Source: Mycolicibacterium fluoranthenivorans
Lineage (GTDB): Bacteria; Actinomycetota; Actinomycetes; Mycobacteriales; Mycobacteriaceae
Direction: 5' to 3'
NCBI RefSeq assembly: GCF_011758805.1
Contig: NZ_JAANOW010000002.1
Span: 992,001 to 1,056,000, forward strand
Length of the DNA: 64,000 bases
In this document: piece by piece, positions 7,938-15,481 of the stretch
Numbering within the stretch: the stretch's first letter is position 1
Layout of the letters: each line of letters opens with the position of its first letter
Position numbers and translations under genes: made by a program
Notes under the pieces: generated by a model
What the model was told of the DNA's origin: nothing
Seen by the model: the letters and a program-made list of their open reading frames with translations, nothing else
The model's database searches: none

Positions 7938-9138
7938 GCTCACCAGGGACACGAAAGTCGCCACGGCAGAACGGCTCTACCAGGCGCTGGCCAAGGGTGA
8001 CGTGGACGCACTGAATCAGCTTCTGGCGGCGGACTTCGTCGGCCACGCCGCACAGGGTCTGCCGCTGGGCATGGGGGGTACCCATGTGGGACCCGATGCC
8101 ATGCGCGCGAAGTTGTGGTGGCGTATCGGTGAGCATTTCAAGGCACGTGCCGTGGCCGAGGACTTCCAGACACTGGAAGACGGCCGGCTGGTGGTGACTG
8201 GCACCTATCGTGGCAGTGCTCGTCGCTCGGGGGGCGAACTCGAGGCCGCCTTCGTCCACATCCTGTCGTTCGACGGCGACGGTCGCATCGTGTCACTGAA
8301 CCAGCTGACCGACACCGCAGCCTGGCATGCCGCACTCGAGGGCGACGGCCGTCTGCAGACCATCGACTTCCGGGTGGAAGACGGGGTGGCGACGATCTGC
8401 CTGAATCGCCCCGCACAGCGCAACGCCATCAATCTGCGGATGGCCCAGGAGTTCTTGGAGGTGGCCCGCCGCATCGCCGCTGATCCCTCGGTGCGCGCCG
8501 TCCTGATCAGTGGTAGCGGCCCGGCGCTGACCGTGGGCGGTGATATCTCGTACTTCCTGGAAGGTGGGGGAGAAGGTTACGACCGGCTGTTCGAGCGGAT
8601 GATCTGGCCGTTCCACGAGGCCTTCGACATCCTGAGTCGGATCGAAGCGCCCATTGTGGCGGCGGCGCACGGCGCGGTGGCCGGCGGTGGCATGGGGTTC
8701 GTCTATGCCGCCGACCTCGTGATTGCCGCCACCGGAACCCGGTTCGTTCCCGCCTTCGCCGCCATCGGGCTGTCGGGCGACGGCGGCGGTACCTATCACC
8801 TCCCACGGTTGATCGGACCGCGCCGGGCTGCCCAGGCGTATCTGCGTAATACGCCGATCAGTGTCGAGGAGGCCCTCGAGTGGGGCCTGGTCAACGAGAT
8901 CGTGCCGGCCGACGAACTGCATGCTCGTGCCGCGGCGTTGGCTCGGGAGCTGGCCGAAGGGCCGACTGTCGCGTTCGCGACGATGCGGGCGTTGTTGCGG
9001 GAGAGCTGGGGCAACGACCTCACCGGACAGCTCGCCGCGGAATTGCGCGGCACCAAGAAGACAGGAATCACCCGCGATGCGGCGGGTGCGTTCACCGCGT
9101 TCGCCGAGAAGCGGACACCGACTTTCGAAGGACGATGA
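7927..9138 (+). CDS. SnoaL-like domain fused to enoyl-CoA hydratase (crotonase)
   Basis: This 403-residue protein contains two domains. Residues about 10-125 form a SnoaL/NTF2-like alpha+beta barrel (ATAERLYQALAKGDVDALNQL, then ADFVGH). Residues about 135-400 form a crotonase domain with LNRPAQRNAIN, an oxyanion-hole region at VAGGGMGFVYAADLVIA, and GLSGDGGGTYHLPRLIG. The first domain usually binds or transforms a small polar hydrophobic ligand, the second adds water to an enoyl-CoA or cleaves a carbon bond. The ATG at 7927 overlaps the MaoC gene and lacks a strong ribosome site, consistent with coupling. Such a fusion is unusual. The active-site Glu usual in hydratases is not obvious, so isomerase or hydrolase chemistry is also possible. 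Confidence 0.82.
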   Translation: MSVELTRDTKVATAERLYQALAKGDVDALNQLLAADFVGHAAQGLPLGMGGTHVGPDAMRAKLWWRIGEHFKARAVAEDFQTLEDGRLVVTGTYRGSARRSGGELEAAFVHILSFDGDGRIVSLNQLTDTAAWHAALEGDGRLQTIDFRVEDGVATICLNRPAQRNAINLRMAQEFLEVARRIAADPSVRAVLISGSGPALTVGGDISYFLEGGGEGYDRLFERMIWPFHEAFDILSRIEAPIVAAAHGAVAGGGMGFVYAADLVIAATGTRFVPAFAAIGLSGDGGGTYHLPRLIGPRRAAQAYLRNTPISVEEALEWGLVNEIVPADELHARAAALARELAEGPTVAFATMRALLRESWGNDLTGQLAAELRGTKKTGITRDAAGAFTAFAEKRTPTFEGR

Positions 9139-9140
9139 TC

Positions 9141-10301
9141 ATGGCAGGGCTCATTCAGGACACTGACGAGCACAAGGCGATCCGGGAGAGCGTGGCGGGT
9201 ATCGCCAGTCGCTATGGGCAGCAGTACTTTCTGGAGCGCGGCCGGGCGGGCGAGGGTATCGAGGAACTCTGGAAGGACCTCGGCGCCGCCGGCCTCCTCG
9301 GGGTTCATCTGCCCGAGGCCTACGGTGGTGGCGGCGGGGGTATGGCCGAGGCGGTCGTGGTGGTCGAAGAACTTGCCGCCCATGGGATGCCGATGCTCAT
9401 CTGGGTGATCTCGCCGGCGATCTGCGGCAGCATCGTCGCCATCCATGGCTCCGAGGAGCTGAAGCAGCGGTGGCTGCCCGGGATCGCCGACGGCAGCCAG
9501 AAGATGGCGTTCGGTCTCACCGAGCCCGATGCGGGCTCCAACAGCCACAATGTGAAGACGACGGCGCGAAAAACCGACACCGGGTGGGTGCTCTCGGGTT
9601 CGAAGTACTACATCTCGGCCATCGATCAGTGCGACGCTCTTCTGGTGGTGGCCCGCGACGGCGACCTGTCCACACCGGAGAAGTCCACGTTGTCGCTGTT
9701 CGTGGTGCCGACTGACTCGAAGGGGTTGTCCTATCAGGAGATCGACACCTCGATCGTCTCGCCGGACAAGCAGTTCACCGTCTTTCTCGACGAGGTCGAG
9801 GTCGGTGCGGAGGCGTTGATCGGACAGGCCGGAAACGGGCTGCGACAGGTGTTCGACGGGTTGAACCCCGAGCGGATCCTGGTCGGTGCCATCTGTGGTG
9901 GTGTCGGACGGTACGCGATCGACAAGGCCGTCGCCTATGCCAAGGAACGTAAGGTGTGGTCGACCGCGATCGGCGCCCATCAGGGCATCGCCCATCCGCT
10001 GGCCGAGAGCCACATCGCCGTCGAGCTGAGCCGCCTGGCCACCGCGCTGTCCGCCCAGCAGTTCGACGCGGGTGAGCCCGCCGGCGAAGCAGCGAACATC
10101 GCCAAGTTCTCGGCATCCGAAGCAGCTCTCAAGGCGCTGGATCAGGCGATCCAAACCCATGGCGGAAACGGCCTCTCGCACGAGTACGGGCTCTCGGAGC
10201 TGTGGTTCGTGACCCGGCTGATGCGCACCGCCCCGGTCAGCCGGGAGATGGTGCTCAACTTCGTCGCACAGACCTCGCTCGGCCTGCCCCGCTCGTACTG
10301 A
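9141..10301 (+). CDS. acyl-CoA dehydrogenase family flavoprotein
   Basis: This 386-residue protein has the ACAD architecture: an N-terminal helical domain with VHLPEAYGG, the FAD-contacting LTEPDAGSNS around residue 130, a middle beta domain, and a C-terminal QTHGGNGLSHEYG. It removes two hydrogens from an acyl-CoA. The segment after that normally carries the catalytic Glu in a GTxE motif; here it reads TAPVSREMVLNF, so the base is displaced or different. That variant is known in actinobacterial ACADs acting on odd substrates. ATG at 9141 is preferred over 9135 because AAGGA lies 8 bp ahead. It sits in the middle of the 5466-12466 operon. Confidence 0.86.
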   Translation: MAGLIQDTDEHKAIRESVAGIASRYGQQYFLERGRAGEGIEELWKDLGAAGLLGVHLPEAYGGGGGGMAEAVVVVEELAAHGMPMLIWVISPAICGSIVAIHGSEELKQRWLPGIADGSQKMAFGLTEPDAGSNSHNVKTTARKTDTGWVLSGSKYYISAIDQCDALLVVARDGDLSTPEKSTLSLFVVPTDSKGLSYQEIDTSIVSPDKQFTVFLDEVEVGAEALIGQAGNGLRQVFDGLNPERILVGAICGGVGRYAIDKAVAYAKERKVWSTAIGAHQGIAHPLAESHIAVELSRLATALSAQQFDAGEPAGEAANIAKFSASEAALKALDQAIQTHGGNGLSHEYGLSELWFVTRLMRTAPVSREMVLNFVAQTSLGLPRSY

Positions 10302-10331
10302 CCCCTGACACGTGACCCAAGGAGAATGACG

Positions 10332-11654
10332 ATGACGTCAGCAGAACACACATTTGACGCCGTGGTGATCGGCGCGGGTGCGGGTGGCCTTTTCACCGCC
10401 GCTCGCCTGACCAAACTCGGCTACCGCACCCTGGTGGTGGAGCGGTTCGACAAGGTCGGAGGTCGTGCCTCCACCGACGATATCGACGGCTTCAAGGTCA
10501 ACAACGGTGCCATCGTCATCGAGGTCGGCGGTATCACCCAAGAGACCTGCAACGAGGTGGGGGCCCGCTTCGACATCCGCGAGCCGCAACCGCCGATCCT
10601 GTACCGGATCGCGGGCAAGGATGTCGATGTCACCGGCGGCGGCTGGGGTTTCCTGCTCGGCAAGCTGACCCGCCAGGGCGCCAAGCTGGTCAAGGGAATC
10701 GGCGCCGCTCGCAACGACTCCGGTCTGCCCGAAGACGAATTGTCCACCGCCGACTGGGTGTCCAAGTACACCAAGAACGAAGGCGTGCACGGCATCTTCC
10801 GGAACATGTGCGCCTCGGTGTTCGCGGTGGGCTCAGAGGATCTGCCGGCGCGGGTCTTCCTCACCTACTTCACCCGTAAGAGTGCGTTCAAACGCTTCGG
10901 CTTCCATCCCGAGGGCACCATCGGCATCTGGCGCGCGCTGGCCGAGGCCGTGGTGGCCAACGGTGGACAGATCTGGCTGTCGACGCCGGTGACGAAGATC
11001 CACAAGGGTGACGGTGACGTCGTGACCGGGATCGACGTCACGCGCGACGGCGAGACGGTGCGCATCGACGCGCCCGTGGTGGTCAGCGATATCGGCCCGG
11101 CCGGCACCGTCGAGCTGATCGGTGAGGAGAACGTTCCGCCGGACTATCAGGATCTCGTCAAGGCGGCCGATCGCCCGACGTCGATGATCACGGTGAACTT
11201 CGCCAGCCAGGAGCGTCTCATCGACGTACCCGGCATGCTCAGCTTCGCGAAATCACGCCGACTGGCCTATATCGCCAACTTCACCGATGTCTGTCCCGAG
11301 ATGGCGCCGGAGGGCTGGAATCTCTACGCGGGTACCGCCGTGCCCAAGAATCCCACCGGTGACTTCGATGAGGCGGCGGAGACCGAATTCCTGCTGCAGG
11401 ACCTGCGGGACAACATCGAGGACTTCGATCGGCGTGCGCGCATCCTGAATATCGCCGTCACGCGAGATGACTGGCCTCCGCAGCGTGCGGTCGCCGGATA
11501 CGACCTGACCCACGAAACCCCTTTCCAGGGCTTGTGGAATGTCGGTGACGGCGTCAAGGAATATGCCAACGGTGGCACCACGGCGTGCGCGGAGACGGCA
11601 AAGCTGGTGGTGGACAAGATCGTTGCCTCCCATAAGCCGGCGGTGCTGCGCTGA
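10332..11654 (+). CDS. FAD-dependent oxidoreductase, phytoene-desaturase/amine-oxidase fold
   Basis: A 440-residue flavoprotein. The dinucleotide-binding GAGAGG is at residues 14-19, followed by VVERFDKVGGRAS, the FAD-binding pattern of CrtI, protoporphyrinogen oxidase and monoamine oxidase relatives. A C-terminal LWNVGDGVKEYANGGTTACAE contacts FAD. It probably desaturates or isomerises a lipophilic substrate. ATG at 10332 is chosen because AAGGAG lies 7 bp upstream; the ATG 6 bp earlier would leave only 1 bp. Its TGA overlaps the putative CTG start of the following lyase gene. A second, more distant member lies at 30310. Confidence 0.82.
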   Translation: MTSAEHTFDAVVIGAGAGGLFTAARLTKLGYRTLVVERFDKVGGRASTDDIDGFKVNNGAIVIEVGGITQETCNEVGARFDIREPQPPILYRIAGKDVDVTGGGWGFLLGKLTRQGAKLVKGIGAARNDSGLPEDELSTADWVSKYTKNEGVHGIFRNMCASVFAVGSEDLPARVFLTYFTRKSAFKRFGFHPEGTIGIWRALAEAVVANGGQIWLSTPVTKIHKGDGDVVTGIDVTRDGETVRIDAPVVVSDIGPAGTVELIGEENVPPDYQDLVKAADRPTSMITVNFASQERLIDVPGMLSFAKSRRLAYIANFTDVCPEMAPEGWNLYAGTAVPKNPTGDFDEAAETEFLLQDLRDNIEDFDRRARILNIAVTRDDWPPQRAVAGYDLTHETPFQGLWNVGDGVKEYANGGTTACAETAKLVVDKIVASHKPAVLR

Positions 11655-12466
11655 GCAGCCTTGCCGGTCGCATCGCCGCTGCGCGCAGCGTCCTGTTCGT
11701 CCCCGGCGACCGACCCGACCGCTTCGCCAAGGCCGTCGCCAGCGGTGCGGATATCGCGGTGCTGGATCTCGAGGACGCCGTCGCCGTCGGCGACAAGGAC
11801 GCTGCGCGTGTGGCGGTGGGCGACTTTCTGAGCACCGGCGTCCAGGTGCTGGTGCGGGTCAACGGTACCGATACCTCGTGGTGCGCCGATGATCTGCAGA
11901 TGCTGGCGCAGTGGAAGTGCGCAGTGATGGTGCCCAAGGCGCACAGCGCTTCTCAGCTACAGAGCATCGCCGAGCAGCTGGCGCCGGGGACACCGCTGGT
12001 CGCGCTCATCGAGACGGCGGCGGGAGTCAATGCCACCGAGGCGATCTGTGCGGTGGACACCGTGGTGCGCGCCGCGTTCGGCAGCATCGACCTCGGCGCT
12101 GAACTCGGTGTGGACCCCGACCTGCATCAAGCGTTGCAGTACGCCCGAAGTGCCGTGGTGCTCGGTTCGGCGGCCGCGGAACGGGCCGCCCCGCTGGACG
12201 GGGTCACCACCGAACTCGGCGATATGGGCATGCTCTCCGACGACATATCCCACGCGGTCCGTCTGGGTTTCGGTGGGAAGCTGTGTATCCATCCGCGCCA
12301 GGTCGCAGCCGTCAACCAGCGGTTCGCGCCCTCACCCGAAGAGCTGGACTGGGCACGCAAGGTCGTCGACGAGGCGGTCGGTGGTGAGGTGTGCGTCGTG
12401 GACGGAAAGATGGTCGACAAGCCGGTGCTTGCCCGTGCGGAGCGAATACTCCTGCGTGCCCGCTGA
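11651..12466 (+). CDS. HpcH/HpaI (CitE-like) CoA-ester lyase, probable CTG start
   Basis: This protein has about 271 residues. FVPGDRPDRFAKA near the N-terminus and LDLEDAV shortly after (metal-binding Glu/Asp) are diagnostic of the CitE/HpcH TIM-barrel lyases that split or form C-C bonds of malyl-, citramalyl- or hydroxymethylglutaryl-type CoA esters. No ATG, GTG or TTG lies in frame between the upstream stop (11633) and the VPGD motif. The only start-like codon is a CTG at 11651 overlapping the preceding stop as CTGA. Starting at the GTG at 11759 would delete the substrate-binding motif. It is the last gene of the operon and may release a small acyl unit from a shortened intermediate. Confidence 0.75.
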   Translation: MSSLAGRIAAARSVLFVPGDRPDRFAKAVASGADIAVLDLEDAVAVGDKDAARVAVGDFLSTGVQVLVRVNGTDTSWCADDLQMLAQWKCAVMVPKAHSASQLQSIAEQLAPGTPLVALIETAAGVNATEAICAVDTVVRAAFGSIDLGAELGVDPDLHQALQYARSAVVLGSAAAERAAPLDGVTTELGDMGMLSDDISHAVRLGFGGKLCIHPRQVAAVNQRFAPSPEELDWARKVVDEAVGGEVCVVDGKMVDKPVLARAERILLRAR

Positions 12467-12561
12467 CGCTGCGCCGTCGGCCAGGAGTGGGGCCGGATCG
12501 AGTGGCGGCGGCGCCGCCCGAGTTGTCCAGGGGTCTTGTGTGCGCACGCTCACAAGTCCTA

Positions 12562-12582
12562 TCTTCTAATTGAGAATAAAAT
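12562..12582 (+). promoter_or_regulatory. shared operator-like element and -10 for membrane protein gene
   Basis: The sequence TCTTCTA-ATT-GAGAATAAAAT matches the cluster element with one half-site imperfect. It overlaps a good -10, TAAAAT (12577-12582), 24 bp before the ATG at 12606. No transcription terminator is visible between the lyase stop at 12466 and this site. Confidence 0.5.
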
Positions 12583-12605
12583 TTGTCGGCAGATGGGTGT
12601 TTGTC

Positions 12606-13316
12606 ATGTCACGTCGTATCCAGCTCATCTGTGCCTGGTGTGGCCCCGCAACCGTGATCGTCGCGCTGTGCGGCTGGCTCATCGCCGGCGTCCTGCCGAT
12701 CCCGCTGGGGTCCTCCAGTACCACCGAGCAGGTGGTGAGCTTCTACGCGAACGACACCCGGGTGTTGTGCGGCCTGGTGATCGCGCAACTCGGCATCTGC
12801 CTGGTCTTTCCGTTAATCGGGCTGATCGGCTACCGCATGCTGAGGATCGAGGGGCGGCACCCGATCCTCACCTTCATTCAGCTGGTCACGGGTGCGGCCA
12901 CCGGTGTCCTTCTCCTGCTGCCGATGCTGCTGATGGCCGTCATCGCGTTTCGCCCGGACCGCAACCCGGAGCTGACGGTCACGCTCAACGACATCTCCTG
13001 GTTGTTGTTCATCACGCCCATTGCGCCGTTCATCATCCAGAACATCGCCATCGGTACGGCGATTCTGCGCGATCGGCGTGCGACGCTGCCCCGCTGGGTC
13101 GGTTATATGAACTTCTGGATTGCCGCGTCGTTCATCCCCGACCCGCTGGCCTTCTTCTTCCACAGCGGGCCGTTCTCGTGGCGAGGTGTGTTCATCTTCT
13201 GGCTGGCGCTGACCACCTATGCCGTTTTCCTCGTCGGTATGGGCCTGGTCCTGCGGGCGGCGGCCTTGAAGGACGTCGACCCGGAGGAATCGCCGAGTAG
13301 GGCGGTGCCCGCCTGA
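12606..13316 (+). CDS. multi-pass membrane protein of unknown function, paralogue of the gene at 37705
   Basis: This 236-residue protein has about six hydrophobic segments, for instance residues 15-35, 60-80, 90-115, 140-165, 175-190 and 200-225. The ATG at 12606 is chosen because the 12 upstream codons are AT-rich promoter sequence. It shares a clear pattern with the protein at 37705: an FY..N or FHEH segment after the first helix, WLFF or WLLF, GIAIL or GTAIL followed by DRR, FPRWVGY or LPRWVGY and GPFxWxG. I do not recognise the family. Its place between two degradation operons suggests a role at the membrane in handling the substrate. Confidence 0.75.
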   Translation: MSRRIQLICAWCGPATVIVALCGWLIAGVLPIPLGSSSTTEQVVSFYANDTRVLCGLVIAQLGICLVFPLIGLIGYRMLRIEGRHPILTFIQLVTGAATGVLLLLPMLLMAVIAFRPDRNPELTVTLNDISWLLFITPIAPFIIQNIAIGTAILRDRRATLPRWVGYMNFWIAASFIPDPLAFFFHSGPFSWRGVFIFWLALTTYAVFLVGMGLVLRAAALKDVDPEESPSRAVPA

Positions 13317-13435
13317 GGGCGGCGTATCCCTAGGGAATGTGCTCAAAGGATCTGTGCGGCAACATGGTTTCGGCGTGGCGGATCTTCTCTGCGGGTGGCC
13401 GACGGACGCAGTGGGGCAAGCGCACATCGGCGCGA

Positions 13436-13453
13436 CCATAAGTTGACTTATGG
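13436..13453. promoter_or_regulatory. perfect 8-2-8 palindrome, candidate operator
   Basis: CCATAAGT-TG-ACTTATGG is a perfect inverted repeat with a two-base centre, about 85 bp before the SCP2 start. A single half-site, CATAAGT, returns at 13502-13508, and a smaller palindrome, GACCATGGTC, is at 13466-13475. The geometry suits a TetR or GntR dimer and differs from the TCTA-N3-TAGA element. The rest of 13317-13537 holds no convincing ORF. Confidence 0.5.
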
Positions 13454-13501
13454 CAACGTTGATGTGACCATGGTCTCAGCCCTGGGGTGAGTGTGGGCCA
13501 A

Positions 13502-13528
13502 CATAAGTTTTGAATCAAACGTAAATTA
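13502..13528. promoter_or_regulatory. SCP2-operon promoter with variant of the shared element
   Basis: Read on the minus strand, this is TAATTTA-CGT-TTGATTCAAAAC, aligned with the other elements through the TTTA/TCTA half and GATTC. On the plus strand, TAAATT (13522-13527) can serve as a -10, and AAGGAG follows for the ATG at 13538. If TAAATT is the -10, the leader is very short. Confidence 0.4.
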
Positions 13529-13537
13529 AGGAGAACG

Positions 13538-13942
13538 ATGGGGTTCGCCAGTTCGGCCGAGGTCACGAAGTACATCGGCGGCATTTTCGAAGCCGCCTTT
13601 GTGGATCCCGAGATCGGCCCCAAGCTCGAAGCCACCGGCCTCGTGGTCGCGTTCGATTTCACCGATCCCGAGGCCGTGGTCCTGATCGATATGGCCAACA
13701 AGGTGGTCCAGGAAGGCCTCGACGGGGGCCCGGAGCCGATGGCCACCATGTCGATGACCGCCGATACGGGTAGCGCCTACTGGCAGGGCAAAGTGAATCT
13801 GCCGTTGGCGATGGCCAAGAAGAAGATCAAGGTCGACGGAAACGTGGCCAGCCTGCTCAAGTTGGCGCCGCTCGGCAAGAAGCTCTACCCGTCCTACATC
13901 GAACGTCTCAAGGCCGACGGCCGCGACGACCTGCTGGCCTGA
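13538..13942 (+). CDS. SCP2 sterol-carrier domain protein
   Basis: A 134-residue single-domain protein of the SCP2 fold. A hydrophobic core is followed by MSMTADTGSAYWQGKVNLPLAMAKKKIKV (two adjoining blocks), where SCP2 domains bind lipid or acyl-CoA, then GNVASLLKLAPLGKKLYPSY. AAGGAG is well placed before the ATG. SCP2 domains carry sterols, branched acyl-CoAs or other bulky lipids to peroxisomal-type enzymes and are the third domain of MFE-2. It opens an operon running to 22003 that contains the P450 and its electron chain, so it may present the substrate or CoA ester to those enzymes. Confidence 0.85.
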   Translation: MGFASSAEVTKYIGGIFEAAFVDPEIGPKLEATGLVVAFDFTDPEAVVLIDMANKVVQEGLDGGPEPMATMSMTADTGSAYWQGKVNLPLAMAKKKIKVDGNVASLLKLAPLGKKLYPSYIERLKADGRDDLLA

Positions 13943-13945
13943 CCG

Positions 13946-15481
13946 ATGTTCCCGGGAATCCACGCGATATCGGATCCGGAACGTCCGGCCGTGATCATGG
14001 CCGAGTCGGGCCGGACGTTGACCTACGGCGAGCTGGAGCGGAGTTCGGCGTCCATCGCCAGCGCCCTGCACGGTATGGGTCTGCGTCGCGGCGATGTGAT
14101 CGCGCTGTTATCGGACAACACGGTGGAAGCCTTCGCGGTCTATTGGGCTGCCATTCGTTCAGGTCTGTACATCACCGCGGTGAACTGGCACCTGGCCGCG
14201 GACGAGGCGGCCTACATCGTCAGTGATTGCGGCGCGCGTGTGCTGTTCGCCTCGGCGGGGGTCCGGGACCTGGCCGAAGAGATCGTCGCGCTGACACCTC
14301 AGGTCGGGTATCGGTACTCCTTCGGTGGCCAGATCGTGGGTCATCAGCCCTACGACGTCCTCATCGACGATCGTTTCGAGGCTCTGCGGGACCAGCCTCG
14401 CGGGACCGAGATGCTCTACTCCTCGGGGACGACCGGACGGCCGAAGGGGATCAAGCCCGTCCTCTTGGACCTTCAGGTCGACGAGCCCGGTGACCCTCTG
14501 GTGGGCATGCTGGCGCACGCGTTCGGTATCAGTGCCGGCGACCGCTACCTGTCCCCGGCGCCCGTCTACCACGCCGCACCCCTGAAGTGGTGCGGCGGTG
14601 TGCACGCCCTCGGCGGCACCGTGGTCTTGATGGAGAAGTTCGACGCGACCGCCGCCTTGACCGCCATCCAGGCCCACCGCATCACCGTGACCCAGATGGT
14701 GCCCACCATGTTCATCCGGATGTTGCAGCTGCCCGAGGACGTGCGGCACTCCTTCGACACGTCGACGCTGCGGCTGGCGGTGCATGCCGCCGCGCCGTGC
14801 CCACCCGATGTCAAGCAGGCGATGATCGACTGGTGGGGACCGATTCTCGTGGAGTACTACGGCGCCACCGAGGGCCACGGCGTCACGGTCGTGACCACCC
14901 CTGAATGGCTGAACAAGCGAGGGTCGGTGGGCCGGGCAGCGCTGGGCACCTTGCACATCTGTGACGACGAGGGCGTCGAACTCGGCCCCGGCGACGTCGG
15001 AACCGTCTACTTCGAGCGCGAACAGGCCCCGTTCGAGTACCACAACGACCCGGAAAAGACGTCCAGTGCACGACATCCCGGCCACGACAACTGGTCGACC
15101 GTGGGTGACGTGGGATACCTGGACGAAGACGGGTACCTGTTCCTGACCGACCGCAAAGCGTTCATGATCATCTCCGGCGGGGTGAACATCTACCCCCAGG
15201 AGATCGAGAACGTGCTGGCGCTGCACCCGAAGGTCTCCGATGTCGCCGTCATCGGTGTGCCGCACCCCGAGATGGGCGAACAGGTCAAGGCCGTCATCGA
15301 GCTGCGGGACGGCTGGTCGGGCTCCGAAGAGCTGGCCGCGGAGCTGATCGACTATGTGCGTGAACGGATCGCGCACTACAAGGCGCCGCGCAGCGTCGAC
15401 TTCGTCGGCGAACTCCCACGGCTGGCGACCGGAAAGCTGGCCAAACGCAAGCTCCAACAACGCTACGCGGAGGCACCCTGA
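13946..15481 (+). CDS. AMP-forming acyl-CoA ligase (FadD type), third copy
   Basis: A 511-residue ANL enzyme; it starts 3 bp after the SCP2 stop and its TGA overlaps the ATG of the P450 gene. YSSGTTGRPKG begins at Tyr158, YYGATEG is the A5 motif, the hinge segment DRKAFMIISGGVNIYPQE is followed by the catalytic Lys497 in ATGK. The overall sequence, including KWCGGVHALGGT and a short region before the active site, resembles mycobacterial FadD4-type ligases. It probably activates the acid produced by the P450, alcohol dehydrogenase and aldehyde dehydrogenase encoded just downstream. Confidence 0.87.
   Translation: MFPGIHAISDPERPAVIMAESGRTLTYGELERSSASIASALHGMGLRRGDVIALLSDNTVEAFAVYWAAIRSGLYITAVNWHLAADEAAYIVSDCGARVLFASAGVRDLAEEIVALTPQVGYRYSFGGQIVGHQPYDVLIDDRFEALRDQPRGTEMLYSSGTTGRPKGIKPVLLDLQVDEPGDPLVGMLAHAFGISAGDRYLSPAPVYHAAPLKWCGGVHALGGTVVLMEKFDATAALTAIQAHRITVTQMVPTMFIRMLQLPEDVRHSFDTSTLRLAVHAAAPCPPDVKQAMIDWWGPILVEYYGATEGHGVTVVTTPEWLNKRGSVGRAALGTLHICDDEGVELGPGDVGTVYFEREQAPFEYHNDPEKTSSARHPGHDNWSTVGDVGYLDEDGYLFLTDRKAFMIISGGVNIYPQEIENVLALHPKVSDVAVIGVPHPEMGEQVKAVIELRDGWSGSEELAAELIDYVRERIAHYKAPRSVDFVGELPRLATGKLAKRKLQQRYAEAP

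Noticed and set aside
8796..10181. 461-codon minus-strand frame
   Set aside because: It is antisense to the acyl-CoA dehydrogenase and the end of the fused crotonase; His/Arg/Gly-rich with no recognisable domain.
14159..15460. 433-codon minus-strand frame
   Set aside because: Antisense to the third acyl-CoA ligase; no start context and no known domain.
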